Notes: generated from the letters alone by a model not told the origin. A stretch of DNA of 64,000 nucleotides from Phenylobacterium sp. (GCA_020402585.1 JADBZH010000011.1:62001-126000), one strand, 5' to 3'; shown: positions 1 to 8,370, counted from the stretch's first letter. Program-made: numbers and translations.

Positions 1-62
1 CCGGGCAGCTCCATGACATGCGAATCCGCGTCATGGACCGTGAAACCCTCGACATAGGGCAT
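1..62 (-). CDS. Amidohydrolase family protein, N-terminus only
   Basis: Only the first 20 codons lie in the window, reading leftward from the ATG whose complement is at 60-62. They give MPYVEGFTVHDADSHVMELP. The block HDADSHVMELP is typical of the first beta strand of metal-dependent amidohydrolases (amidohydrolase_2 family), in which the His and Asp region begins the metal site. The rest of the gene is outside the window, so substrate and completeness cannot be judged. It lies downstream of the peroxiredoxin on the same strand but a hairpin terminator separates them, so it is probably transcribed on its own. Confidence 0.6.
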   Translation of the reverse strand, partial: MPYVEGFTVHDADSHVMELP

Positions 63-122
63 GGTGCGCCCTCCCCGTCTGTTGTGGGTCCGTACTTCGG
101 ACCGGGGAGGCGCGGCGGTCAA

Positions 123-144
123 GCCCCGCCGCTTTGGGCGGGGC
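123..144 (-). terminator. Hairpin downstream of the peroxiredoxin gene
   Basis: GCCCCGCC (123-130) pairs with GGCGGGGC (137-144) across a 6-base loop. It lies 11 bases past the stop of the peroxiredoxin on the minus strand and is followed there by only two T residues, so it resembles an intrinsic terminator with a weak T-tract. A second perfect hairpin, GGTCCG (87-92) with CGGACC (98-103), lies between it and the amidohydrolase start and would fall in that gene's leader or promoter region. Confidence 0.55.
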
Positions 145-155
145 CTGGCGCGAGT

Positions 156-638
156 TCAGATCTGGGCGAGCAGGTAGTCGGCGGCCGAGACCTTGAACTC
201 ACCCGCCGCCTCGATGTTGAGCTGCTTCACGACGCCGTCGACGACGTACATCGAGTAGCGCTGTGAGCGCAGGCCCATGCCGAACTTGGAGCCGTCCATG
301 GTCAGGTCGACGGCCTTGGTGAAGTCGCCCGCCGGGTCGGCGATCATCTCGATCTCGCCCAGTACGCCCTGGTTCTCGCCCCAGGCCTTCATCACGAAGG
401 CGTCGTTCACCGACAGGCAGACAATAGCGTCAACGCCCTTGGCCTTCAGGTCAGCGGCCAGGTCCTTGTAGCCCGGCAGATGCCGCGCCGAGCAGGTCGG
501 GGTGAAGGCGCCGGGGACGGCGAAGAAGGCCACCTTGCGGCCCTTGAAGATCTCGTCGACCGTGGTGGGCTTGGGGCCCTCGGCGGTGCCGGCGATGAGG
601 TTGGCGGCGGGAAGCGTGTCTCCGACCTTGAGGGTCAT
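156..638 (-). CDS. Peroxiredoxin, Prx5 subfamily (redoxin)
   Basis: This 160-residue thiol peroxidase reduces hydrogen peroxide and organic hydroperoxides in the cytosol. The peroxidatic cysteine is C49 in the block PGAFTPTCS, which is characteristic of the Prx5/AhpC-TSA group. A second cysteine is C74 (AIVCLSVND), a position also conserved in human PRDX5. The distal resolving cysteine of atypical 2-Cys Prx5 enzymes is absent from the C-terminus, so recycling probably uses glutathione/glutaredoxin or another thiol. The ATG at 638 is preceded by CGGAGACA, a good ribosome binding site. The gene is divergent from yqgE and followed by a hairpin. The family is certain; the exact substrate is not. 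Confidence 0.93.
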   Translation of the reverse strand: MTLKVGDTLPAANLIAGTAEGPKPTTVDEIFKGRKVAFFAVPGAFTPTCSARHLPGYKDLAADLKAKGVDAIVCLSVNDAFVMKAWGENQGVLGEIEMIADPAGDFTKAVDLTMDGSKFGMGLRSQRYSMYVVDGVVKQLNIEAAGEFKVSAADYLLAQI

Positions 639-675
639 GGCCTGTCTCCGGGATCTGATCGGTTAGGGATGGGCA

Positions 676-733
676 CAGATAACTCCTTGGCGCCCGCCTG
701 CAATGGCCAAGTTGGATTCCGCGTCTTGAATCC
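676..733. promoter_or_regulatory. Divergent promoter region of peroxiredoxin and yqgE
   Basis: Reading leftward, TTGCAG (complement at 698-703) and TATCTG (complement at 676-681) are spaced by 16 bases and could be the -35 and -10 of the peroxiredoxin promoter. Just upstream is an inverted repeat, GGATTC (714-719) and GAATCC (728-733) with an 8-base spacer. This is a possible regulator site serving either divergent gene. The repeat is seen directly; the promoter assignment and any regulator are inference. Confidence 0.35.
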
Positions 734-760
734 GCCCCAAGAGCGTCGGACAAGCCGCAT

Positions 761-1333
761 ATGGATCCTGCCGCCTACCTCTCCGGTCAGCTCCTGATCG
801 CCCTGCCGGCGATCGGCGACCCGCGTTTCGAGCGCGCGGTGACCCTGGTCTTCGCCCATGACGCCGACCACGCCATGGGTCTGGTCCTGAACCATCCCCT
901 GCGAGTCCTGACCCTCGGAGAGGTCCTCGATCAGCTCTCCATCCCATGTCCAGAAGCGCGCCGGACAGAAGGCGTGCTGCTGGGCGGCCCGGTCCAGACC
1001 GAGCGGGGATTTGTCCTGCACAGCGATGACTTCCACGCGTCGGACGGCGCCACCCTGCGCGCGCCAGGAGGCCTGGCCTGCACCCCAACCCGGGAGGCGC
1101 TGGCGGCGATGTCTCGCGACGACGGGACCCCCCGCCGCTCGCGTCTGGCCCTGGGATACGCCGGGTGGGGACCCGGCCAGCTGGAACAGGAACTTCGCCA
1201 GAATGTCTGGCTGACCTGCCCTGCGGACGAGGCGATCGTCTTCGATACGCCCCTGGAGCAGATATGGACTGCTGCCCTCGGCCGCCTCGGCGTGGACCCG
1301 TCCTTCCTGACCGCCGACGCTGGCCAGGCCTGA
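761..1333 (+). CDS. YqgE/AlgH family protein
   Basis: The 190-residue product matches the YqgE/AlgH (DUF179) family along its whole length. It starts with the usual LSGQLLIALPAIGDPRF block, has GLVLNHPL near residues 47-54 and GGPVQTERGFVLH in the middle. The family is a compact soluble fold common in Proteobacteria; its biochemical role is not firmly known, although AlgH was first linked to alginate regulation in Pseudomonas. ATG 761 is used because the family N-terminus begins immediately after it. No clear Shine-Dalgarno sequence precedes it. The gene is convergent with the pdeA-like gene, 11 bases away. Confidence 0.9.
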   Translation: MDPAAYLSGQLLIALPAIGDPRFERAVTLVFAHDADHAMGLVLNHPLRVLTLGEVLDQLSIPCPEARRTEGVLLGGPVQTERGFVLHSDDFHASDGATLRAPGGLACTPTREALAAMSRDDGTPRRSRLALGYAGWGPGQLEQELRQNVWLTCPADEAIVFDTPLEQIWTAALGRLGVDPSFLTADAGQA

Positions 1334-1339
1334 CCGCGC

Positions 1340-1352
1340 GGGGCTCAGCCCC
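1340..1352. terminator. Short GC hairpin between convergent yqgE and pdeA-like genes
   Basis: GGGGC (1340-1344) pairs with GCCCC (1348-1352); the three loop bases are the pdeA stop codon. It is the only hairpin candidate between the two convergent genes. The stem is short and there is no T-tract on either strand, so termination here is only plausible. Confidence 0.3.
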
Positions 1353-3000
1353 GGGGCTTCAGCGGCGCGGCTCCGTCCACATAGCATTCGTTCAGATAGA
1401 CCTCCGCCTCCTGCGGGGAGAGGGCCGGCGCATAGCCGTATCCCTGGCCGTAACTGCACCCGAGGGCGCGGAGACGGCGGGCGATCTGGGCGTTCTCGAC
1501 GCCCTCGGCGACGACTTCAAGCGCCAGGTCGCGGCCCAGCTTGATCACCGAGGAGACGATCTTTGCTGAACCCTCGTTGGTCGCCATCGTCCTCACAAAG
1601 TACCGGTCGATCTTGAGGGTGTCGAAGGGCAGGCGCGCCAGGTAGCTGAGCGAGGAGAAGCCGGTGCCGAAGTCATCCAGGGCCAGGCCGGCGCCAGCGC
1701 CCTTGAGATCGGCGAGGATCACCGCCGCCGCATCCGGGTCACGCATCACGTCGTTCTCTGTGACCTCCAGCTTGAGGGCGCCTGGCGGCAGACCCGTCTC
1801 CCGGCGGATGCGGACGATGTCGTTGACCAGCCCTTCCCTGTAGATCTCGCCGATGGAGAGGTTCACCGAGACGGTGAGGTCCCCCGACGCCCAGTGATCC
1901 CTCCGCCAGCGAGCCAGCTGGACGGCGGCGTCGCACTGCATGTAGGCGCCGAGTTCACCGATCAGCCCCATTTCCTCGCAGACCCTGAGGAAGATCTCCG
2001 GGGTGAGCAGGCCGCGGCGGGGATGGTTCCAGCGGACCAGGGCCTCGAACCCCGAAAGGGCGCCGGTGGTGAGGTTGACGATCGGCTGGTAGTAGGGTCG
2101 CAGCTCGCCCCGGGCGATCGCCCCGCGGAGGTCTCCCTCCAGCGCCAGCCGCGATAGGCCATCGGACTCAAGGGTCCGGCCATAGGCCACGGCGGCGCCC
2201 CGCCCTTCGGTCTTGGCCGTCTCCACAGCGAGTTCAGCACGCCGCAGCATCTCGGCGGCATCCGGGGCGTCGCCCTCCCCGGCCTCGACGGCGCCAAGTG
2301 ACAGGGTGGGGTGGATATCCAGGCCCGAGATCCGCAAGGGTTGCTCCAGCGCCCGCCGGAGGATCTCCTCAGGGCCGGGATGGCTGCGGGGCGTGAGGAC
2401 TGCGAACTCATCCTCGCCGACCCGGGCGGCCAGGGCCTCGGAGGGAAAGGCCGCCGCAAGGCGGGCGCCCAGGGCGGCCAGCACCAGGTCGGCCCGCTCA
2501 TGGCCCAGGGCCTCGTTCAGGCGCCGGAATCGGTCCAGGTCGGCGACCACCAGGATGTGGTCGCCGGAAGTCATGAGCTGCTCCTGGGCGCGGGCGACAA
2601 AGGTGCGGCGGTCCAGAAGACCTGTCAGGCTGTCGAAGCCTGAGACCGAAAGGCGGGACTCGGCGGTCACCATGCCCGCGGCGCGGACACCGTCCTCCAG
2701 CCAGACCCCCCGCCAGAGGCATTGTTCGCCGCCGAGCACGCGGAGCCGGATCTCGATCTCTGCGCCTGGGGGTTGCACGCCCAGCAGTTCGGCCGCGGCA
2801 GAACGATCCTGTGGCTGGATCAGGGCCCGCAGGGCCGCGCCCGAACAGTCCGGCGCCAGAGGGCCAAGGCCAAGGGCGCGGGTCGGACCGGTGAAGCTCA
2901 TGCGATCGACCTGAGGCTCCCAGAGCCACAGGGCGACCGCCGCACCGCCAAGCGCCTCCAGCGTCGCCGTCGCGTCCCAGATCCAACGGTCGTTCGACAT
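1345..3000 (-). CDS. pdeA: PAS-GEDEF-EAL cyclic di-GMP phosphodiesterase, PdeA-like
   Basis: This 551-residue protein has an N-terminal PAS-like region (about 1-115), a GGDEF domain (about 122-280) whose signature is GEDEF at 195-199, and an intact EAL domain (about 285-540) with FEALVRW at 318-324 and DDFGTGFSSLSYL. The EAL domain should hydrolyse c-di-GMP. In Caulobacter PdeA (CC3396) the same degenerate GEDEF site does not make c-di-GMP but binds GTP and stimulates the EAL domain. The protein also ends in Arg-Gly, the C-terminal feature needed for CpdR/ClpXP-dependent destruction of Caulobacter PdeA. Orthology and cell-cycle proteolysis are inferred from these two matches and the architecture. 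It is the last gene of the long minus-strand run, 12 bases after the GNAT gene. Confidence 0.85.
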   Translation of the reverse strand: MSNDRWIWDATATLEALGGAAVALWLWEPQVDRMSFTGPTRALGLGPLAPDCSGAALRALIQPQDRSAAAELLGVQPPGAEIEIRLRVLGGEQCLWRGVWLEDGVRAAGMVTAESRLSVSGFDSLTGLLDRRTFVARAQEQLMTSGDHILVVADLDRFRRLNEALGHERADLVLAALGARLAAAFPSEALAARVGEDEFAVLTPRSHPGPEEILRRALEQPLRISGLDIHPTLSLGAVEAGEGDAPDAAEMLRRAELAVETAKTEGRGAAVAYGRTLESDGLSRLALEGDLRGAIARGELRPYYQPIVNLTTGALSGFEALVRWNHPRRGLLTPEIFLRVCEEMGLIGELGAYMQCDAAVQLARWRRDHWASGDLTVSVNLSIGEIYREGLVNDIVRIRRETGLPPGALKLEVTENDVMRDPDAAAVILADLKGAGAGLALDDFGTGFSSLSYLARLPFDTLKIDRYFVRTMATNEGSAKIVSSVIKLGRDLALEVVAEGVENAQIARRLRALGCSYGQGYGYAPALSPQEAEVYLNECYVDGAAPLKPRG

Positions 3001-3012
3001 CCGGCATCCCGG

Positions 3013-3624
3013 TCAGACGGAAAGGGGTTCCTTCGGGCCGTCGCCGCGAGGCGGCGGCGCAATCAGCCCGAACTGGACATGGTCTCGCCAATCGCCGTTA
3101 ATTTTCAGATAAGCACGAGCCAGTCCCTCTTCCTGGAATCCCGCCTTCCCCAGCAATCGCCGGGACGGCGTATTCTCGGGCAGGCAGGCGGCTTCCAGCC
3201 GGTGGAGGGCCAGGGTTCGGAAAGCGAAGTGGGAGAGCGTACGCACAGCCGCCAGGGTATGGCCCTGTCGCGCGAAGCCGGAACCGCACCAGTATCCCAC
3301 CGTGCCCATCTGGGCGACCCCGCGCCGGACATTGGACAGGGTGATGCCCCCGGTCAGGGCGCCGTCGCTCTTTCGGAAGACAAGGAACGGATAGGCCGCG
3401 CCAAGGTCGATATCCCGGGCGTACGAGGCGAGGCGACGCCGCCATGCGGCCCGCGTCAGGTCATCGTCCGGCCAGGTCGGCTCCCAGGGCTGCAGGAAGG
3501 CCCTTGAGGCCCGCCTCAGTTCGCTCCACTCCGGATGATCAGACGGCCGCGGCGGGCGGATCTCGATCCCCTCCCCCTGCAGCCTCAGGCTGTCGCCCGG
3601 CGTGATCCAGTCCAGAAGCGCCAT
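3013..3624 (-). CDS. GNAT family N-acetyltransferase, RimJ/RimL type
   Basis: The 203-residue protein fits the RimJ/RimL group of acetyl-CoA-dependent N-acetyltransferases. It has IEIRPPRPSDHPEWSELRRAS at the start, a central GGITLSNVRRG strand, the acetyl-CoA loop region around MGTVGYWCGSGFARQGH, and LEAACLPENTPSRRLLGKAGF near the end. Members acetylate protein N-termini (for example ribosomal proteins) or small substrates; the substrate here is unknown. ATG 3624 is preceded by CCGGAG at good spacing. It lies 30 bases after the M16 peptidase and 12 before pdeA, so it is probably co-transcribed with both. Confidence 0.9.
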   Translation of the reverse strand: MALLDWITPGDSLRLQGEGIEIRPPRPSDHPEWSELRRASRAFLQPWEPTWPDDDLTRAAWRRRLASYARDIDLGAAYPFLVFRKSDGALTGGITLSNVRRGVAQMGTVGYWCGSGFARQGHTLAAVRTLSHFAFRTLALHRLEAACLPENTPSRRLLGKAGFQEEGLARAYLKINGDWRDHVQFGLIAPPPRGDGPKEPLSV

Positions 3625-3654
3625 GAGGGCAAACTCCGGGGTTTTTCCCGTCCG

Positions 3655-4968
3655 TCAAGTCACTGCGGGGCCTGCAGATCTCCCGGCCTTCATCGCCCTG
3701 CGGAAGGTTTCGGCCGCGGGATGAGCCGCGCCGGGCCCAAGGACCGCCGCAGCAGCCAGGCCCGGCTCCAGGAGACGGGCTCCCGCCCGGCGCACGGCGG
3801 CGGCGTTGCAGGCGTCGATCCTCGCCGCGATCTCCGGGGCCGGAATGAGGCGGCCATGGGTCAGGACCTGGTGGGCCGCCTGTTCCGCACGAGTCAGAAG
3901 AGACTCCGCGGCCATGAACTGCGCAGCCTTGAGTTGGGCGCGGGCCCGGGCGAGCTCTGCCTCGTGCGGGGACTCCGCAAGGTCCTGCATCTGGTCGGCA
4001 ACCAGGGCTGCAAGCTCCACCGCGCGCCCCGCTTCGCAGCCGGCGAACACCCCGACCATGCCGCAGTCTGACCAGAACTCACCCCAGGCGTCCACGGCAT
4101 AGGCCAGGCCCCGGGCTTCACGGGCCTCCTGGAAGAGCCGCGAGGCCATGCCGCCGCCCAGGCATTCCACGAAGACCTGGGCCGCCCAGGCGTCAGGGTC
4201 GGTCGCCCCCATCCCGGGACACAGGAAGACAAGGTTCGCCTGCTCAAGGGACCGGTCATCGGTCCGGATACCTCCGGTGAACAACGCCGGCTCTGGCGAT
4301 GGAGAGGGCTGGGGCTCCGCAGAGGCGAAATCCCGCTCCGCGAGGCGCAACAGGGCGTCCTCGTCTATGGCTCCCGAAGCCACGACCACCAGCCGGTCCG
4401 GTGAATACAGAAAGCGGCGCCACTGTCGGAGCGCGTCCACATCAGCCCTCTTGAGGCTGGCGGCGTCCCCGAGAATGCAACGACCGAGGGCCTGGCCCTC
4501 GAAGGCGGCCTCCTGGGCCATCTCGAAGACAAGATCATCCGGCGCGTCCTCCGCCTCGGCGATCTCCTGGAGCACGACATGGCGCTCCCTGAGCAGGTCG
4601 TCCGGGTCGAGTGTCGGTCGAAGGACGATGTCCGAAAGGAGGCCCGAGGCCTCGTCCAGCCCTTCCGGAAGGGTCCGGACATGGAACACGGTCCGCTCGA
4701 AGCCCGTTTCGGCGTTCATCTGTCCGCCACCGGACTCGATCGCGTCGGCCAGCTGTCGGGCGGTGCGTCCGGCCGCACCCTTGAAGACCATGTGCTCAAG
4801 GAGGTGGGACCAGCCGGACTCCCGGCGGCCCTCCCATCGGGCTCCGCGTCCGGCGGCCACCACCAGGGCGACGGTCTGCAAGCCCGGGACAGGGTCACAG
4901 ACCACCCGGACCCCATTGGCCAGGGTGTGGATCCGCGGCGGTTCAGCCCCCCGCAAACGCCCGGACAT
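3655..4968 (-). CDS. M16 family zinc metallopeptidase (processing-peptidase-like)
   Basis: This is a 437-residue single-chain M16 peptidase. The inverted zinc motif HxxEH is HLLEH at 55-59 (SHLLEHMVFKG), so the zinc site is intact. The N-terminal and C-terminal M16 halves follow in the usual order. Relatives include mitochondrial processing peptidase beta, pitrilysin-like bacterial PqqL/YmxG proteins, and alphaproteobacterial homologs. There is no signal peptide, so it may act in the cytosol on presequence-like or small peptides. Its start overlaps the end of thrC by 26 bases, which indicates translational coupling. The overlap is long, so a start slightly downstream is possible. Confidence 0.92.
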   Translation of the reverse strand: MSGRLRGAEPPRIHTLANGVRVVCDPVPGLQTVALVVAAGRGARWEGRRESGWSHLLEHMVFKGAAGRTARQLADAIESGGGQMNAETGFERTVFHVRTLPEGLDEASGLLSDIVLRPTLDPDDLLRERHVVLQEIAEAEDAPDDLVFEMAQEAAFEGQALGRCILGDAASLKRADVDALRQWRRFLYSPDRLVVVASGAIDEDALLRLAERDFASAEPQPSPSPEPALFTGGIRTDDRSLEQANLVFLCPGMGATDPDAWAAQVFVECLGGGMASRLFQEAREARGLAYAVDAWGEFWSDCGMVGVFAGCEAGRAVELAALVADQMQDLAESPHEAELARARAQLKAAQFMAAESLLTRAEQAAHQVLTHGRLIPAPEIAARIDACNAAAVRRAGARLLEPGLAAAAVLGPGAAHPAAETFRRAMKAGRSAGPAVT

Positions 4969-6331
4969 AGGCGGCGACCTTTCCTGCGTCGGCGGCGATG
5001 GGCTCGAAGCGCTCGGGGCGCTCCGACAGGGCGCGGGCCCGCGCGGGGGTCTCTGGCGCCTGGCCCGTAGCGGCGAGCACCGCCTCAGGGAACTTGGCCG
5101 GGTGGGCCGTGGCGAGCACCACCGTCGGCCCCGGCGCCGGGTGACGCCGCAGGGCGGACAGGGCCACCGCCGTGTGGGGATCCGCCATCTCGCCCGTCTC
5201 GGACAGGGTCAGCCGCATCTCCGCGGCGGTGTCCGCCTCATCCGAGGAAGCGCCGGCGAAGAGGGCGGTCATGGCGGCCAGGGCGGCGGGAGGCGTGACG
5301 ATGTCCCGCCCCGCAGCGAAGCCGGAAAAGGCCGTCGCCGTCCCCGGCCCGTCGCGGTCGGTCGCCTCGAAGAACAGGCGTTCGAAGTTGGACGCCGACT
5401 GGATATCCATCGCCGGAGATTGGGTCTCGGCCACGGCGCCGCGGGCGTAGAGGCCGGTGCGGAAGGTGCGGGCGAGGATGTCGTTGGCGTTGGTGGCGAT
5501 CAGGATCCGCCCAATGGGCAGGCCCATGCGGTGCGCCACATACCCGGCGAACCCGTCCCCGAAATTCCCGGACGGCACGGCGAAGGAGACCGGGCGGTGC
5601 GGCCCGCCAAGGGCGACCGCCGTCGTGAAGTAGTAGACGGACTGGGCGACGATCCTGGCGAAGTTGATGGAATTCACAGCCGAAAGGCCCACCGCCCGCT
5701 GCAGATCGGCGTCAGCAAGGGCTGCCTTCAGGATGGCCTGGCAGGCGTCGAAGTCACCGGCCACGGCAAGGCACCTGACATTGTCCTCGACGGCGGTGGT
5801 CATGAAGCGGCGCTGGACCTCAGAGATCCGCCCGTCAGGGAACATGGCGACGATCCGGGTGTTGGCGCGGCCGCGGAAGGCCTCGACCGCCGCCCCGCCG
5901 GTATCCCCCGACGTGGCGCAGAGGATGGTCTGGGTGCGCCCGGCGCGCTCCAGCACGTGATCGGACAGCCGGGCCAGGAGCTGCATGGCCACATCCTTGA
6001 AGGCCAGGCTCGGCCCGTGGAACAGCTCGGCCAGGAAGACGTCGGGTCCCAACTGGACCAGGGGGACGACCGCCGGATGATTAAAGGCGGCATAGGCCTC
6101 GTGGCACATCCGCGCCAGGTCCGCCTTCGGGATCTCGTCGCCAGCGAACCTTCCCAGGACCGCAGCCGCCACCTCGGCATAGGGCTGGCCCGCAAAGGCG
6201 GCGATCTCCTCCCGGTCGAAGGTCGGCCAGGTCTCCGGGACGTAGAGCCCGCCGTCCGGCGCCAGGCCGGCGAGCACGGCCTCGACGAAGCCGACAGGAG
6301 GCGAGCCGCCACGGGTGGAGATGTAACGCAT
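4943..6331 (-). CDS. thrC: Threonine synthase
   Basis: Threonine synthase converts O-phosphohomoserine to threonine with pyridoxal phosphate. The 462-residue product starts MRYISTRGG, a classic ThrC N-terminus. The PLP lysine is K112 in GPSLAFKDVAMQL, and SGDTGGAAVEAFRG and FAVPSGNFGDGFAGY form the phosphate-binding regions. ATG 6331 shares one base with the SURF1 stop (TGATG), which fixes the start; an open frame continues upstream but has no homology. The presence of an amino-acid gene among oxidase assembly genes reflects an operon-like run rather than a shared pathway. Confidence 0.96.
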   Translation of the reverse strand: MRYISTRGGSPPVGFVEAVLAGLAPDGGLYVPETWPTFDREEIAAFAGQPYAEVAAAVLGRFAGDEIPKADLARMCHEAYAAFNHPAVVPLVQLGPDVFLAELFHGPSLAFKDVAMQLLARLSDHVLERAGRTQTILCATSGDTGGAAVEAFRGRANTRIVAMFPDGRISEVQRRFMTTAVEDNVRCLAVAGDFDACQAILKAALADADLQRAVGLSAVNSINFARIVAQSVYYFTTAVALGGPHRPVSFAVPSGNFGDGFAGYVAHRMGLPIGRILIATNANDILARTFRTGLYARGAVAETQSPAMDIQSASNFERLFFEATDRDGPGTATAFSGFAAGRDIVTPPAALAAMTALFAGASSDEADTAAEMRLTLSETGEMADPHTAVALSALRRHPAPGPTVVLATAHPAKFPEAVLAATGQAPETPARARALSERPERFEPIAADAGKVAAYVRAFAGG

Positions 6332-7062
6332 CAGCTTCTGAAGTGCTTGCGGAGGAGGGCGCCATATACGCCGAGCAGGGCCGCGGCAAGGCCGAACCAG
6401 GTCAGGGCGTACTCCAGGTGGCGGTTGGATATGGCCGCCGGAATGGGTGCGGGCGACAGGGCGGAGAACTCGGGGTTGGAGGCGGTCTCGGCCATCAGCA
6501 TGACCGGCGCGGGTCGAGACGCGCCAAGCGTCGAGGCCATGGCCGGGATGTCGCGGTTGAACCACAGCCGGCCGGCAGGGTCGGCCTTGGGCGTAAAGAT
6601 GCTGGGCGAGTCCGGAACCCTTAGGACCCCGGTCACCGAAACCGGACCCAGCGGACCCTCCTGCCCTGGCCGCGCAGAAACATCCTCCGCCACAAATCCC
6701 CGGTCGACCAGCAGGCTTCGGTACCGGCTGGAAGCCACCGGGCAGGCGGAGATCAGCCGCCGACCTGCGGTCCCGTCCTTCAGTCCGAAGAGTTCGACAT
6801 AGGCGGCGCGGGACAGTTCAGGGCAGTCCACCCGGACCCGGACCATGTCGAGGTCCGCCGGTGAGGCGGCCCCGTCCAGGGCCGTCGCTACAGGGATGGG
6901 AGCCGCAGTCTCAAGCTTGGCGATCCGGGTGAGGAGGGCTTCCTTCCAGGTCAGGCGCTGGAGTTGCCACATGCCAAGCGCCACGAGAATGGCGAGCCCG
7001 ACGGCGGCGGCGAGCGTCAGGCCAACTGGAAAACGGGCTCGACCGGCAGGCTCAGTCCTCAT
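6331..7062 (-). CDS. SURF1 family cytochrome oxidase assembly protein
   Basis: The 243-residue protein has two membrane spans, one near residues 13-32 (LTLAAAVGLAILVALGMWQL) and one near the C-terminus (EYALTWFGLAAALLGVYGAL), with a periplasmic domain between them, as in SURF1/Shy1. The motifs GMWQLQR, near the first span, and RHLEYALTWFG are family hallmarks. SURF1 helps insert heme a into subunit I of the aa3 oxidase. It overlaps the DUF983 gene by 11 bases and thrC by one base. The placement beside ctaE and ctaG supports the role. Confidence 0.94.
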   Translation of the reverse strand: MRTEPAGRARFPVGLTLAAAVGLAILVALGMWQLQRLTWKEALLTRIAKLETAAPIPVATALDGAASPADLDMVRVRVDCPELSRAAYVELFGLKDGTAGRRLISACPVASSRYRSLLVDRGFVAEDVSARPGQEGPLGPVSVTGVLRVPDSPSIFTPKADPAGRLWFNRDIPAMASTLGASRPAPVMLMAETASNPEFSALSPAPIPAAISNRHLEYALTWFGLAAALLGVYGALLRKHFRS

Positions 7063-7411
7063 GGCGGGATTCCGCCGCCCGGTTGGCGAACTGCGCCGCC
7101 AGGAGCACGCCCTTCATGGGACGCAGGAGTCCCATGCAAACCACCACAGTCATGGGCAGGAAGACGGCAAGGTGCACCCAGATGGGGGGGCGGTAGGCGA
7201 TCTCGGTGAAGAGGGCGGCGAAGGCGACGATGAAGCCGCCGATCAGCATGACGAAGACAGCAGGGCCATCTCCAGAGTCCGCGCGGCTGAAATCGTAGCC
7301 ACAGGCCTCGCAATGGTCCGCCACGGTGAGGAAGCCCCGGAAGAGGGCGCCCTCACCGCAATTGGGACAGCGGCCGGCCAGCCCCGCCAGAAGGGGGTTC
7401 ACGCCGGCCAC
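7052..7411 (-). CDS. DUF983 family membrane protein
   Basis: A 119-residue protein with an N-terminal zinc-ribbon-like region (CPNCGEGALF at 15-24 and CEACGYDF at 34-41) followed by two transmembrane helices (about 52-70 and 80-98). This is the DUF983 family, commonly encoded in alphaproteobacterial cytochrome oxidase clusters between ctaE and SURF1. Its function is unknown; four cysteines in CxxC pairs suggest metal binding, so a copper or zinc role in oxidase maturation is possible but unproven. It starts 6 bases after the ctaE stop. Confidence 0.9.
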   Translation of the reverse strand: MAGVNPLLAGLAGRCPNCGEGALFRGFLTVADHCEACGYDFSRADSGDGPAVFVMLIGGFIVAFAALFTEIAYRPPIWVHLAVFLPMTVVVCMGLLRPMKGVLLAAQFANRAAESRHED

Positions 7412-7417
7412 CGGAAG

Positions 7418-8296
7418 TCAGTGTCCGCCCGAGGCGCCGAACACCACGTAGATGAAGGCGAAGAGGAACAGCCACACCACGTCGACGAAGTGCCAGTACC
7501 AGGCCGCCGACTCGAAGCCGAAGTGCTGCTTGGGGGTGAAGCCGGTGCCCATCAGGCGCCCAAGGCAGACCAGGAGGAAGAGGGTTCCGATCAGGACGTG
7601 GAAGCCGTGGAAGCCCGTGGCCATGAAGAAGGCTGAGCCGTAAAGGCCTGAATTCTCAGCGCCCTCGCCGCCGAAGAAGTACTTGTGATCGAGGATGTGA
7701 TAGTACTCGTAGACCTGCACGGCGGTGAAGATGGCGCCGAGGATCACGGTCAGCAGGACGCCAATCTTGGCCCCGCGCCGGTCTCCGGACTGCAGGGCGT
7801 GGTGGGCCCAGGTGACTGTGGTGCCGGACAGCAGCAGGAGCAGGGTGTTGAGGAGCGGGAGGTTCCAGGCGGGAACCGTCTCGACGCCCTTCGGCGGCCA
7901 GGTCGCCCAGGCGGACCTCACCTCTTCGATCCCGGACTGGGTTCGGAAATCATTGAAGAGGGCCATCTCGAAGAAGATCCAGAACCAGGCCACGAAGAAC
8001 ATCACCTCGGAGGCGATGAACATGATCATGCCATAGCGGAGGCCGATGCCTACGACCGGGGTGTGGTCACCCTGGTTGGCCTCGACGGTGACGTCGCGCC
8101 ACCAGCCGGCCATGGTCAGGAGCACGCCGGCAAAGCCGGCCAGCAGCACTGTCAGGTCGCCCTTGGGCAGGCCAAACAGCCCCTTCATGGCGATGACGCC
8201 GCCGACCGCCATGACGCAGGCGGCGATCGAGCCCACCAGCGGCCAGGGGCTGGGATTGACGAGATGGTAGTCGTGTTTGACGTCGCCCGCAGACAT
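7418..8296 (-). CDS. ctaE: Cytochrome c oxidase subunit III
   Basis: The 292-residue protein is subunit III of the aa3-type oxidase, with seven hydrophobic segments. It begins with KHDYHLVNPSPWPL, contains SEVMFFVAWFWIFFE (the conserved glutamate region of helix III) and ends with WYWHFVDVVWLFLFAFIYV, all diagnostic of subunit III. It sits in the plasma membrane with subunits I and II and stabilises the catalytic core and its lipid environment. A 74-base gap separates it from ctaG upstream; DUF983 follows at 6 bases. Confidence 0.97.
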   Translation of the reverse strand: MSAGDVKHDYHLVNPSPWPLVGSIAACVMAVGGVIAMKGLFGLPKGDLTVLLAGFAGVLLTMAGWWRDVTVEANQGDHTPVVGIGLRYGMIMFIASEVMFFVAWFWIFFEMALFNDFRTQSGIEEVRSAWATWPPKGVETVPAWNLPLLNTLLLLLSGTTVTWAHHALQSGDRRGAKIGVLLTVILGAIFTAVQVYEYYHILDHKYFFGGEGAENSGLYGSAFFMATGFHGFHVLIGTLFLLVCLGRLMGTGFTPKQHFGFESAAWYWHFVDVVWLFLFAFIYVVFGASGGH

Positions 8297-8370
8297 TGCG
8301 CCCCTGTTCCTCTTACTGCCTCAGCCCGCCCGGTGAGTCGCAGACCCGGCAGGCTCGTTTGGTTGTGTCC

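Noticed and set aside
4148-6802. A long open frame (over 880 codons) on the plus strand opposite thrC, M16 and SURF1
   Set aside because: It is antisense to three well-recognised genes, its composition is the Arg/Ser/Pro-rich pattern of GC-rich shadow frames, and it has no recognisable motif.
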